From contig NZ_PYUD01000001.1 in NCBI RefSeq assembly GCF_003028575.1, forward strand, positions 1,488,001-1,552,000: a DNA stretch of 64,000 nt, read 5' to 3'. The first letter of the stretch is position 1; every line of letters starts with the position of its first letter. The DNA is from Halomonas urumqiensis. Its GTDB lineage: Bacteria; Pseudomonadota; Gammaproteobacteria; Pseudomonadales; Halomonadaceae. The notes below the pieces were generated by a model. The model was given only the letters and a program-made list of their open reading frames with translations. It did not search any database and had not been told where the DNA came from. This document shows, piece after piece, positions 46,968-54,963 of the stretch. The position numbers and the translations under genes were made by a program.

Positions 46968-47399
46968 ATGCAGAGCTTGTCTCCCGAACAGTATGCCAGG
47001 TTGGGCGAACTCGCCCAGGCCTGGACCCAGCGCCACTTGAAGGCGGCCAAGGCCAGCGCCAACTTCAACCCAAGGCTTGCGGCCGATGCCCTGTGCTTCC
47101 AGCGCCATCCAGGGGGGCAGCATGACATGCTGGTAGGCGTGCTGGTGACGCCGGCCAGCCTGGCGCTGGTGATGTTACCGGCAAGCCCGGACATGCCACG
47201 GCCCGATGAAGGTGAGCGGTGCAGGATCCCCTTACCCTCCGGCGAGTATAAGTTCATCGCAGACCATCTCGATGACGCGCACTGGTACTGGCGTCGAGAA
47301 CTTCTCGATGATCTCTCCGACATCATCGATCGTCCTCAAGCGAGCCGACTGGCACAGCAATTGATGGAGCGGGTGATGACGCCCGCAGAGTCGTCATGA
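46968..47399 (+). CDS. HybE-like protein
   Basis: The 143-residue soluble protein resembles the [NiFe]-hydrogenase maturation chaperone HybE family in order and content: NFNPRLAADALCFQRH, then a core VGVLVTPASLALVMLPA, then CRIPLPSGEYKFIADHLD and a C-terminal helix. HybE helps Tat-dependent assembly of hydrogenase 2 and 1. No hydrogenase gene lies in the window, so the protein may have a different or more general role. GGAG precedes the ATG. Its neighbours are an IMPase gene (divergent) and bdhA (downstream). Confidence 0.75.
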   Translation: MQSLSPEQYARLGELAQAWTQRHLKAAKASANFNPRLAADALCFQRHPGGQHDMLVGVLVTPASLALVMLPASPDMPRPDEGERCRIPLPSGEYKFIADHLDDAHWYWRRELLDDLSDIIDRPQASRLAQQLMERVMTPAESS

Positions 47400-47511
47400 G
47401 GTAGCGTCCGGCCGAGCGGCGACTTATGCTGGGTCGGCCGTTTCAGTCTGGTACTTCGCCGATTCACGTCGCCGATTCATTTCGCAATGATCAACCAACA
47501 AGGAGTTGTCC

Positions 47512-48285
47512 ATGCCATCATCCGCAACCCCCACCCCTCGCGTCGCCCTGGTGACAGGTACCAGCAGCGGGATCGGAGAGGCCGTGGTTCGCCACTTCTG
47601 CGAGCAAGGGCACCAGGTCCTCGCGGTGGACTTCAATCCTGATGGCAAGGCGATCGCCGAGAAGGCCGGCGCGGCCTTCTTCCTTGCTGACCTGACCGAT
47701 GGCGAGGCTTGCAAGGCCGCTGTGGCAGAGGCGATCAAGCGCTTCGGGCGGGTGGACATCCTGGTCAACAATGCCGGGATCCAGCATGTGTCGCCCATCG
47801 AGGAGTTTGCCGAGGCCAAGTGGCGCCAGATCATCGACCTGATGCTGACTGCCCCCTTCCTGCTAACCCAGGCAGTGTGGCCCTCGATGCGCGAGAATGG
47901 CTGGGGACGCATCATCAATATCGCCTCGGTGCATGCCCAGGTGGCGTCACCGGGTAAATCCGCCTATATCAGCGCCAAGCACGGCATGATCGGATTCACC
48001 AAGACCGCGGCGCTGGAGGGCGGTAGCCAGGGCATCACCGCCAATGCCATTTGCCCGGCCTATGTGAAAACGCCATTGGTCGACAACCAGATCGCCGACC
48101 AGGCCAGGATGCACGGCATGGACGAGCAGCAGGTGATCGAGAACATCATGCTCAAGAATGCCGCCATCAAGCGCCTGATCGAGCCTTCCGAGGTGGCCGA
48201 ACTGGTCGCGTACCTTGCCTCGGATGTTGCCGGTGCGGTGACCGGCGCTAGCTGGAACATCGACCTGGGGTGGACGGCGCAATAA
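47512..48285 (+). CDS. bdhA: 3-hydroxybutyrate dehydrogenase
   Basis: This NAD-dependent SDR enzyme converts 3-hydroxybutyrate to acetoacetate. The 257-residue protein has the cofactor loop TGTSSGIGEAVV (about residues 16-27), the NNAG motif, the catalytic Ser-Tyr-Lys set with YISAK (near residue 153), and the BdhA signatures KHGMIGFTKTAALEG and CPAYVKTPLVDNQIADQA. AAGGAG lies 9 nt before the ATG at 47512. With scoAB at 42.9-44.3 kb it completes a path from 3-hydroxybutyrate to acetoacetyl-CoA, for use of external 3-hydroxybutyrate or of stored polymer. Confidence 0.95.
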   Translation: MPSSATPTPRVALVTGTSSGIGEAVVRHFCEQGHQVLAVDFNPDGKAIAEKAGAAFFLADLTDGEACKAAVAEAIKRFGRVDILVNNAGIQHVSPIEEFAEAKWRQIIDLMLTAPFLLTQAVWPSMRENGWGRIINIASVHAQVASPGKSAYISAKHGMIGFTKTAALEGGSQGITANAICPAYVKTPLVDNQIADQARMHGMDEQQVIENIMLKNAAIKRLIEPSEVAELVAYLASDVAGAVTGASWNIDLGWTAQ

Positions 48286-48306
48286 CCCGGCTTCGCCAGG
48301 AACGGC

Positions 48307-48846
48307 TTATCGCCTCACCGGCCGCTTCTGCAGCTTGCGCTGCAGGGTGCGCCGGTGCATGCCCAGGGCACGCGCGGTGGCGGAGATATTGCCGTCGTGT
48401 TCCTGCAGCACCTTCTGAATATGTTCCCATGCGATGCGGTTGATTGACGGTGGCTGCTCGGCCACTTCGATTTCCGGGTCGCCCTGTTGCCTGTCGAACG
48501 CCGCCAGCACCTCATCGGCATCGGCGGGCTTGCACAGGTAATTCACCGCACCTAGCTTGATCGCCTCCACGGCGGTAGCGATGCTCGAGTACCCAGTCAA
48601 CACCACGACCCGGCAGTCGGGCACCACGTCTAGCAGGTCAGGCAGCAGTTTCAGGCCGGAATCGTGCTCGAGCTTGAGGTCCAGTGTCGCCAGTTGCGGC
48701 TGGTGGCGGTGGGCGAGCGCCAGCGCCTCCTCGGCATCATGGGCGACTATCACCTGATAGCCACGACGCGTCATGGCACGGTCCAGCACGTGGCACAGCA
48801 TCTCGTCGTCGTCGATGATCAGCAGGCGTTGCGGAGTGTCTTGCAT
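48307..48846 (-). CDS. RegA/RoxR-type response regulator
   Basis: This is the response regulator of a redox-sensing pair. The 179-residue protein has the receiver domain with DDDEMLCHV near residue 11, the phospho-acceptor in ATLDLKLEHDSG (near residue 55), TGYSS and the conserved Lys in LCKPADADE, and a C-terminal Fis-like HTH with NISATARALGMHRRTLQRKL. RegA/PrrA/ActR/RoxR control respiration, cytochrome oxidases and related genes. Its partner kinase lies 25 nt upstream. The cytochrome oxidase operon at 4.7-12.7 kb is a plausible target; that is an inference. Confidence 0.92.
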   Translation of the reverse strand: MQDTPQRLLIIDDDEMLCHVLDRAMTRRGYQVIVAHDAEEALALAHRHQPQLATLDLKLEHDSGLKLLPDLLDVVPDCRVVVLTGYSSIATAVEAIKLGAVNYLCKPADADEVLAAFDRQQGDPEIEVAEQPPSINRIAWEHIQKVLQEHDGNISATARALGMHRRTLQRKLQKRPVRR

Positions 48847-48871
48847 GGTGTCCTCGGGAATCCGGTCAGGG

Positions 48872-50146
48872 TCAGCCGCGTGGGGGCGCCAGGGGCAGTA
48901 CCACCTCGGTGAGCGTCCCCCCCTGGGGGTGATTGTACAGGCTCACGCCTCCGCCCAGGCGGTTGATGGTGGCGTGCGTCAGGAAAAGGCCGATGCCCAT
49001 GCCCTTGTTCTTGGTGGACACGAACGTCTCACCAAGCTGGTCAGCGATCGAGAGCGCCACGCCAGGGCCGTGGTCGCGAATGTCGATGACCACCTGATCC
49101 TGTGTCCAGTCCAGGTTGATCATGATGTCATCGGGCTTGGCATCGGCGGCATTGTTCAGCAGGTTGGTCAGCGCCTGGTCTAGGGTGGTGTCAACCGCTA
49201 GCCAGGGCCGGCCACGGCGTTGGGCAACCTCCAGGTGGTGACTGACATCGGGGCGCAGCACCAACCAGCGTTGCACGACGGCGGCAAGCCAGCTTTCGCC
49301 ATCGACGACCTCCGGTTCGGCCATGCGTCGGCGGTCGGCATTGGCTACCAGCTGGTGCAGCCGCGACTTGCAGGTATCGACTTGCCGACGCAACAGGTCA
49401 AGGTCCTTGGCAAGCGTCGGGTTGTCCTCTGCGTCGGCGCGCATCTCGGCAAGTAGCACCGCCATGGTGGAGAGCGGTGTGCCGAGCTCGTGTGCGGTGC
49501 CCGCCGCCTGTGTGGCCACCGCCAGTACCTGTTCGTTGCGCAGCGCCGATTCACGGGTGCGCGATAGCGCCTGCTCGCGGCTGCGCAGGGCATGGGCCAT
49601 CTTGAAGATGAAATAGGTCACAAGGCTCGCCGACAGGCCGAAGTTCAACCACATGCCCAGCACGTGAAGGTTGAAAGGCGAGCCGGGGATGTGGCCATGG
49701 GTCAACTGGGGTACTGGCTGGTGGAAGCCCAGCAGCAGGCTGTAGGCAGCCATCGAGGTAATGGCGATGATCCAGGCATAGCGCCACGGTAGGGTGGCCG
49801 CGGCGATGGTCACCGGTACCAGGTAATAGGTGATGAAGGGGTTGCTCGCCCCGCCCGTGAAGTAGAACAGCAAGGTGAGGCCCGTGACATCGGCCAGCAG
49901 GTGGACCAGGTATTCGCCATGGGTGACGGCGCGGTGTCGGCTCAGCCGCCACCAGGTGGCGATGTTGATCAGCGCCATGGCCAGGATGACCCCGATCACC
50001 GCCGGCACCTGAAGCTCGAACCCCAGCAGTTCGACCCCGATGATGATACCGGCGAGATAGCCGGTCCAGGTGATCCCGCGCACGATGGTCAGACGAACCA
50101 GGTTGCGGTTCGGGGTGGAGAGAGGCAAGGGCTGGGCGATCGGCAT
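48872..50146 (-). CDS. RegB/RoxS-type redox sensor histidine kinase
   Basis: This membrane kinase senses redox state through quinone and thiols. The 424-residue protein has six N-terminal membrane helices with the quinone-site motif TGGASNPFITYYLVP (near residue 98), the H-box GTAHELGTPLSTMAVLL (near residue 220), the redox-active Cys in LRRQVDTCKSRL, and the ATP domain with N-box TNLLNNAADA and G-boxes RDHGPG and NKGMGIGLFL. These are the features of RegB/PrrB/RoxS. The start at 50146 begins MPIAQPLPL; an upstream frame reaches back to 50443 without support. It is co-transcribed with the regulator gene. Confidence 0.93.
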   Translation of the reverse strand: MPIAQPLPLSTPNRNLVRLTIVRGITWTGYLAGIIIGVELLGFELQVPAVIGVILAMALINIATWWRLSRHRAVTHGEYLVHLLADVTGLTLLFYFTGGASNPFITYYLVPVTIAAATLPWRYAWIIAITSMAAYSLLLGFHQPVPQLTHGHIPGSPFNLHVLGMWLNFGLSASLVTYFIFKMAHALRSREQALSRTRESALRNEQVLAVATQAAGTAHELGTPLSTMAVLLAEMRADAEDNPTLAKDLDLLRRQVDTCKSRLHQLVANADRRRMAEPEVVDGESWLAAVVQRWLVLRPDVSHHLEVAQRRGRPWLAVDTTLDQALTNLLNNAADAKPDDIMINLDWTQDQVVIDIRDHGPGVALSIADQLGETFVSTKNKGMGIGLFLTHATINRLGGGVSLYNHPQGGTLTEVVLPLAPPRG

Positions 50147-50427
50147 GCGGACTCCTGTCTGGTCTCGCTCCGATGATACCCGAACTGGGCCACAGAGGGG
50201 GCGGGTACGGGCGCGCGGCAGTGCTATCGCAGTTAACCATGCGGCGATAGCGAAAGGCGCCGGGAAGCCTTGAGCGGTGCTTCCCTCGGAGATAGCCCTG
50301 AGGGCCGCGGCTGGCTGCAAGAGTCTCGCCCTACATTTCATGCGTGCGAGCGCGTAGAATGCGCGCCAATACGTGTATTGCCCATTCACGCACCGCGCGG
50401 CGGTGCCATTCAGACGAATCCGAATCG

Positions 50428-52017
50428 ATGTCAGACGCCACACTGGCCCGTGAAGTCGGGCTGCGCAGAACCTTCGCGATCATCTCGCACCCCGATGCCG
50501 GCAAGACCACCATCACCGAGAAGATGCTGCTGTTCGGAAACGCCATCCAGATGGCGGGGTCGGTGAAGAGCAAGCGTGCTGATCGTCACGCCACCTCGGA
50601 CTGGATGAAGATGGAGCAGGAGCGGGGCATCTCGGTGACCACCTCCGTGATGCAGTTCCCCTATGGCGGGCGCATCGTCAATCTGCTCGATACCCCGGGC
50701 CACGAGGACTTCTCCGAGGATACCTACCGCACTCTGACGGCGGTGGATTCGGCACTGATGGTCATCGATGGCGCCAAGGGCGTGGAGGACCGCACCATCA
50801 AGCTGATGGAGGTATGTCGTCTGCGTACCACGCCGATCCTCACCTTCATCAACAAGATGGACCGCGATATCCGCGACCCCATCGAAGTGATGGATGAAGT
50901 CGAGACGGTGCTCAATATCCAGTGTGCCCCCATGACCTGGCCGATCGGCATGGGTCGCCACTTCAAGGGGGTCTACCATCTCTACAACGACGTGATTCAC
51001 CTCTACACCCAGGGCCAGGGCAGCCGCATACCTGAGGACAAGCGCATCGAGGGCCTGGAAAACCCCGAGGTCGACGCGGTGCTCGGCGAGGATGTCGCCG
51101 AGGAGTTGCGCATGGAAGTCGAACTGGTGCGGGGTGCGTCCCATGAATTCGATCACGATGCCTACCTCAACGGCACGCTCACCCCGGTCTATTTCGGGAC
51201 GGCCATGGGTAACTTCGGTGTGCGCGAGATGATGGACGGCTTCGTCGAGTTCGCGCCGCCCCCCCAACCCCGCGAGACGGATACCCGCACGGTCAAGGCT
51301 GACGACGAGCGCTTTACCGGGTTCGTTTTCAAGATCCAGGCCAACATGGATCCCAACCACCGCGATCGCATCGCCTTCCTGCGAGTGTGCTCCGGCAAGT
51401 ACGACAAGAACATGAAGATGCGCCATGTGCGGCTGGGCAAGGACGTCAAGATCGCCGATGCCCTGACCTTCATGGCCTCGGATCGCTCTCAGGTCGAAGA
51501 GGCGTGGCCCGGCGATATCATCGGCTTGCATAACCACGGCACCATCCAGATCGGCGACACCTTCACGGTGGGCGAGGACATGCGCTTCACCGGCATACCG
51601 CACTTCGCCCCGGAGCTGTTCAAGCGCGTGCGCCTGAAGGATCCGCTGAAGATGAAGGCGCTGCAGAAGGGCTTGCAGCAACTTTCCGAGGAGGGCGCCA
51701 CCCAGGTGTTCATGCCGCTGGACAACAACGACCTGATCCTCGGCGCCGTGGGCACCCTGCAGTTCGATGTGGTCGCCCACCGGCTCAAGGAGGAGTACAA
51801 GGTCGACTGCCTCTACGAAGGCGTCAACGTCAATACCGCACGATGGATCTACAGTGACGACGCCAAGAAGCTCGAGGAGTTCAAGCGCAAGGCCAGCACC
51901 AACCTGGCCATCGATGGCGGCGGCTATCTGACCTATATCGCCCCGACCCGCGTCAATCTGCAGATGACCCAGGAGCGCTGGCCGGAGATACGCTTCCAGC
52001 CGACGCGGGAGCACTGA
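50428..52017 (+). CDS. prfC: Peptide chain release factor 3
   Basis: RF3 is a GTPase that helps RF1 and RF2 leave the ribosome after termination. The 529-residue protein has the same length as E. coli RF3. GTP-binding motifs are [15 protein letters not shown] (G1, near residue 22), [12 protein letters not shown] (G2), [14 protein letters not shown] (G3) and FINKMDRD (G4). The RF3-specific [11 protein letters not shown] and [18 protein letters not shown] segments follow. The start at 50428 gives the canonical [20 protein letters not shown]; a frame beginning at 50344 lacks homology. The ribosome-binding site is weak. Confidence 0.98.
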   Translation: MSDATLAREVGLRRTFAIISHPDAGKTTITEKMLLFGNAIQMAGSVKSKRADRHATSDWMKMEQERGISVTTSVMQFPYGGRIVNLLDTPGHEDFSEDTYRTLTAVDSALMVIDGAKGVEDRTIKLMEVCRLRTTPILTFINKMDRDIRDPIEVMDEVETVLNIQCAPMTWPIGMGRHFKGVYHLYNDVIHLYTQGQGSRIPEDKRIEGLENPEVDAVLGEDVAEELRMEVELVRGASHEFDHDAYLNGTLTPVYFGTAMGNFGVREMMDGFVEFAPPPQPRETDTRTVKADDERFTGFVFKIQANMDPNHRDRIAFLRVCSGKYDKNMKMRHVRLGKDVKIADALTFMASDRSQVEEAWPGDIIGLHNHGTIQIGDTFTVGEDMRFTGIPHFAPELFKRVRLKDPLKMKALQKGLQQLSEEGATQVFMPLDNNDLILGAVGTLQFDVVAHRLKEEYKVDCLYEGVNVNTARWIYSDDAKKLEEFKRKASTNLAIDGGGYLTYIAPTRVNLQMTQERWPEIRFQPTREH

Positions 52018-52086
52018 TCGCTGCGAGCCCGAAGCCCGAAAGGGTGAAGCCAAGCTGCGCGGTGCCGGGGAAAGGTCTGGAGGGGG

Positions 52087-52228
52087 TCTTTTTCCAGGGG
52101 TGAGGAGCATCGCTCCGAACGGGCTGGCCAGGGATGGCCAGTACCGGCCCTGCAAGCGGAGCAGGATGCGAGAGCGCCGCAGGGAAAAAGTAGCGTACAA
52201 GGAGGTATTTACAGCGCCCCCGAACAGG
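52087..52228 (+). repeat. Multi-hairpin intergenic element
   Basis: The stretch between prfC and the TatD gene is a chain of short inverted repeats: GAGC-ATC-GCTC, TGGCCA-GGGA-TGGCCA, and CCTGC-AAGCGGA-GCAGG, then AGGGAAAAAGTAGCGTACAA and GGAGGTATTTACAGCG. From memory such GGATG-type elements recur in intergenic regions of Halomonas-like and other gammaproteobacterial genomes. Only this one copy was noticed here. Confidence 0.5.
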
Positions 52229-52276
52229 CCTGGCTCCGGCAATTCCGCGACGGGAAGCCCTGCGGAGATGCAACCG

Positions 52277-53041
52277 ATGCTAATCGACGCTCACTGCCAT
52301 ATGGATTTCCCCGCCTTCGATGCTGACCGCGATGCGGTCTTCGCGCGTGCGCGGGCGGTGGGTGTCGGGCGTTTCGTGGTGCCGGGGACTACCCGCCTGC
52401 GCTGGCCGGATGTGCTGGCGCTGGGGAAAAGGACAGATGTGAGCGTCTGTCTCGGGCTCCATCCCTATTTCATGGACGAGCATCAGGATGGCGATATCGA
52501 GGCGCTTGCCCAGGCGCTCGAGGCGAACCCCGAGATCGTCGCCCTTGGGGAGTGCGGCATCGATGGGCGTTTTACCGAGACGCTCGAGGCGCAATGGGTG
52601 CTGTTCGATGCACAACTGCGCCTGGCCAAGCGGCGATCATTGCCGGTGGTGATTCACTGCGTCCGCGCCAACGACCAGATCGCCAAGCGGCTCAGGCAGC
52701 TCGACATGCCGGCGGGTGGCTTGATTCACGCCTTCGCGGGCTCTCTCGAGCAAGCCAGACGGTTCCTGGCGCTGGGATTCACCCTGGGCCTGGGCGGGGC
52801 GGTGACCCATCCGCGCGCAAAACGCCTGCGTCGCACGGTGGCCGCGTTGCCCGATGACGCTTTCATGCTGGAGACCGACAGCCCTGACATGCCACTGGCG
52901 GGTCATCAGGGAGAACGTAACGAGCCATCGCGGATCGCCGAGGTGTGTCGGGTGGTGGCGGAGCTGAGAGGCCAGACGCCAGCGCAGGTGGCGGCCAGCA
53001 GCACCGCCAGTGCTCGTCGACTGCTTGGCATCGATCAGTGA
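52277..53041 (+). CDS. yjjV: TatD-family metal-dependent hydrolase, YjjV-like
   Basis: TatD-family proteins are Mg-dependent deoxyribonucleases with a TIM-barrel fold. The 254-residue protein has the metal ligands in DAHCHMDFPAFDADR (N-terminus), ALGECGIDGRF (near residue 92), HCVRAND and FAGSLEQARRF, and the C-terminal ETDSPDMPLAGHQGERN. This order and the FPAF and DSPDMP motifs fit YjjV better than TatD or YcfH. The start at 52277 follows GGAG by 9 nt; an earlier ATG at 52268 is possible. It converges on ygfZ. Confidence 0.94.
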   Translation: MLIDAHCHMDFPAFDADRDAVFARARAVGVGRFVVPGTTRLRWPDVLALGKRTDVSVCLGLHPYFMDEHQDGDIEALAQALEANPEIVALGECGIDGRFTETLEAQWVLFDAQLRLAKRRSLPVVIHCVRANDQIAKRLRQLDMPAGGLIHAFAGSLEQARRFLALGFTLGLGGAVTHPRAKRLRRTVAALPDDAFMLETDSPDMPLAGHQGERNEPSRIAEVCRVVAELRGQTPAQVAASSTASARRLLGIDQ

Positions 53042-53048
53042 CCTTGGC

Positions 53049-54089
53049 TCACTGGCCAGTTGCGGCAAGTTGTTCCGGGTCGAGGCGTTCGAGCGGGTAA
53101 GGCAGTTTCAGGAGCTTGACGCGTTGGCCGGCTACCCGCAGCGGACCCAGGTCCTCCTTGGTGCTCATCACCGCCAGAATCTCGGCCTCATCGTAAGCAT
53201 CCAGTTCGGCGGCGATCACTTCTCCGACCACTTTTTCGGCCTGGTCGACGATATCGCTGCCGAGCTCAGGCAGTAGCCCGCCATCGAGTTGGGCGCGCAC
53301 CAGGCGCTTTTTCACCTGGCCACGGAAATGGGCACGTGCCACGACTTCCTGGCCGGTGTAGCAGCCCTTCTTGAAGCTGATGCCACCCAGCGCTTCCCAG
53401 TTGATCATCTGCGGCAGCAGGGCATCGCGATGGGCCGGGGTCAACCAGGCAAGCCCCGCCTGGATATCCTGGAGCCGCCACACACTGTTGCCGACTGGCT
53501 CGGCCTGTGCCAGCAGCCGCTCCCAGAGCGCCGGTGCCTGTTCGGCGGGCAGGCAGGCCATCAAGCGTGGCTGCGGGCCGGGATGGGTCAGCAGTTGGGT
53601 CTCGGCATCACCGGCCTGGTGCCAAACGGCCGGTGGCAGCAGGTCGAAGCGAACCTCCGCCAGCGCCTCGGCGTCGTGGCCGATCATCCCGATCAAGGCG
53701 AGATCATCGCGGACCTCCAGTTCCGCCTTGTAGAAGGCCGCGAACTTGCGTAGGTGCTCGGCAAGGGATTCGACGAGCCCTCGGTGCATGATCATGCGGA
53801 AATGCCCAGGGGCAATCCGCAACAATTGCGCGTTGGCCAGCATGCGCCCCTTGGGGGTGCAGAAAGTGGTGAGGGGCGCGAAGTCGCCATCGGCCAGCGT
53901 CATCTGGGCACTGGCCTGGCCTTGCAGGAACCTCTCGGCATCCGCGCCGCTGACGTCGAGCACGCCCAGATGCACCAGTGGGCTCACCACGGTCGACTCA
54001 ATGGCCAGGCGCGCAGGCTCGGCGGTATCAAAGGTGATCCGCTCGTCATCCAGCCGTTGCCCACCCAAGGCGGTGGTCCACTCTGTCAT
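53049..54089 (-). CDS. ygfZ: Folate-binding tRNA-modifying/iron-sulfur assembly factor YgfZ
   Basis: YgfZ is a tetrahydrofolate-binding protein of the GcvT fold needed by some iron-sulfur enzymes such as MiaB. The 346-residue protein has the invariant KGCYTGQEVVARAHFRG (Cys near residue 240) that defines the family, and an N-terminal half with GVLDVSGADAERFLQGQ and TTFCTPKGRMLANAQLL. The start at 54089 is preferred to the TTG at 54092 because AGGAG is 7 nt upstream. It diverges from the HMA-like gene. Confidence 0.95.
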   Translation of the reverse strand: MTEWTTALGGQRLDDERITFDTAEPARLAIESTVVSPLVHLGVLDVSGADAERFLQGQASAQMTLADGDFAPLTTFCTPKGRMLANAQLLRIAPGHFRMIMHRGLVESLAEHLRKFAAFYKAELEVRDDLALIGMIGHDAEALAEVRFDLLPPAVWHQAGDAETQLLTHPGPQPRLMACLPAEQAPALWERLLAQAEPVGNSVWRLQDIQAGLAWLTPAHRDALLPQMINWEALGGISFKKGCYTGQEVVARAHFRGQVKKRLVRAQLDGGLLPELGSDIVDQAEKVVGEVIAAELDAYDEAEILAVMSTKEDLGPLRVAGQRVKLLKLPYPLERLDPEQLAATGQ

Positions 54090-54220
54090 CAAGTTCTCCT
54101 CGTGTTGGTATCATGATGGGTTATGCGGGCCATCGAGCCACTTTGCAACCGCTGCCGGGCATTGATTGGCATGCTAGACTCAATGGCCATTCATCCCCCC
54201 TGTCCGAGCCGGAGTCACCC

Positions 54221-54418
54221 ATGGCGCACCAGTCGCTTAGCTTCAAGGGCGTCGAGAACGCCGACCAGATCAACCGCATCACTACCGCGCTGATGATGCT
54301 CGACGGGGTCGACAGTGTCGAGGTCGGTCGGCATGGCGCCGAGGTCGAGGGTCGCACCCGACGGGATGCCTTGATCAAGGCGATACAGGCCCTGAAGCTG
54401 CCGATAAAGGTGTCGTGA
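54221..54418 (+). CDS. HMA-domain-like small protein without the CxxC motif (65 aa)
   Basis: The 65-residue protein fits the ferredoxin-like fold of heavy-metal-associated (CopZ-type) domains in length and periodicity: QINRITTALMMLDGVDSVEV then VEGRTRRDALIKAIQALKLP. The metal-binding CxxC loop that normally precedes the first helix is missing (the loop reads GVENADQ). Metal carriage by the usual thiols is thus unlikely. GGAG precedes the ATG. It lies 81 nt upstream of the OsmC-like gene and may be co-transcribed with it. Confidence 0.65.
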   Translation: MAHQSLSFKGVENADQINRITTALMMLDGVDSVEVGRHGAEVEGRTRRDALIKAIQALKLPIKVS

Positions 54419-54499
54419 ACCCGCCTTTGCCGCGTCTTGCCCTGTCTCGTTCCCTTGTCTCGTTTGCTCATATCGAATCGGATGTCGTGAGGTCGCACC

Positions 54500-54907
54500 A
54501 TGAAGAAAAGCATTGTCATCAACAGCGAGCGGAACCGGCTATTGCGCCAGCGGGTCGAACTCGACGGCTTCGAGGATGTTTTCGTCGATGTACCCGAGGC
54601 GTTTGGCGGCGAGAACAGCGCCCCGGACCCCCACGACTACTTCGATCTTTCGCTGGGTGCCTGCAAGGCGATCACCGCGCAGATGTATGCCAAGCGCAAG
54701 GGATGGCCCCTCGACGGCGTCAGTGTCACCGTGAGCCGCGATGAGAGCCAGGAGCGCAAGGGGGTCTACCGGCTCGACGTGGCCATGACCTTCCATGGCA
54801 TAGACGACTTCGAGCAGCGCCAACGGCTCGAGGAGATCAGTCACAAGTGTCCGATACACCGGCTGATGACCGCATCCACCGTGGAAATTACCACGCGTCT
54901 CGCCTAG
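54500..54907 (+). CDS. OsmC-family protein
   Basis: OsmC/Ohr proteins are thiol peroxidases that reduce organic hydroperoxides. The 135-residue protein has the two conserved cysteines: one in [21 protein letters not shown] (near residue 58; shown in part) and one in [10 protein letters not shown] (near residue 121). The [11 protein letters not shown] and PDPHDYFD segments are typical. It is of the short YhfA-like subgroup rather than Ohr or OsmC proper. The start follows GTGAGGTCG. uvrB begins 56 nt after its stop. Confidence 0.9.
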   Translation: MKKSIVINSERNRLLRQRVELDGFEDVFVDVPEAFGGENSAPDPHDYFDLSLGACKAITAQMYAKRKGWPLDGVSVTVSRDESQERKGVYRLDVAMTFHGIDDFEQRQRLEEISHKCPIHRLMTASTVEITTRLA

Positions 54908-54963
54908 CGCTGAGCGATCCCCCCCGGCCGCGTCAGACTCGCGCCCATCCGTCAGGAGACACC

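Noticed and set aside
50431-52242. 603-codon open frame on the minus strand
   Set aside because: It is antisense to prfC, in the frame where GC-rich third positions remove stops. No domain pattern is visible.
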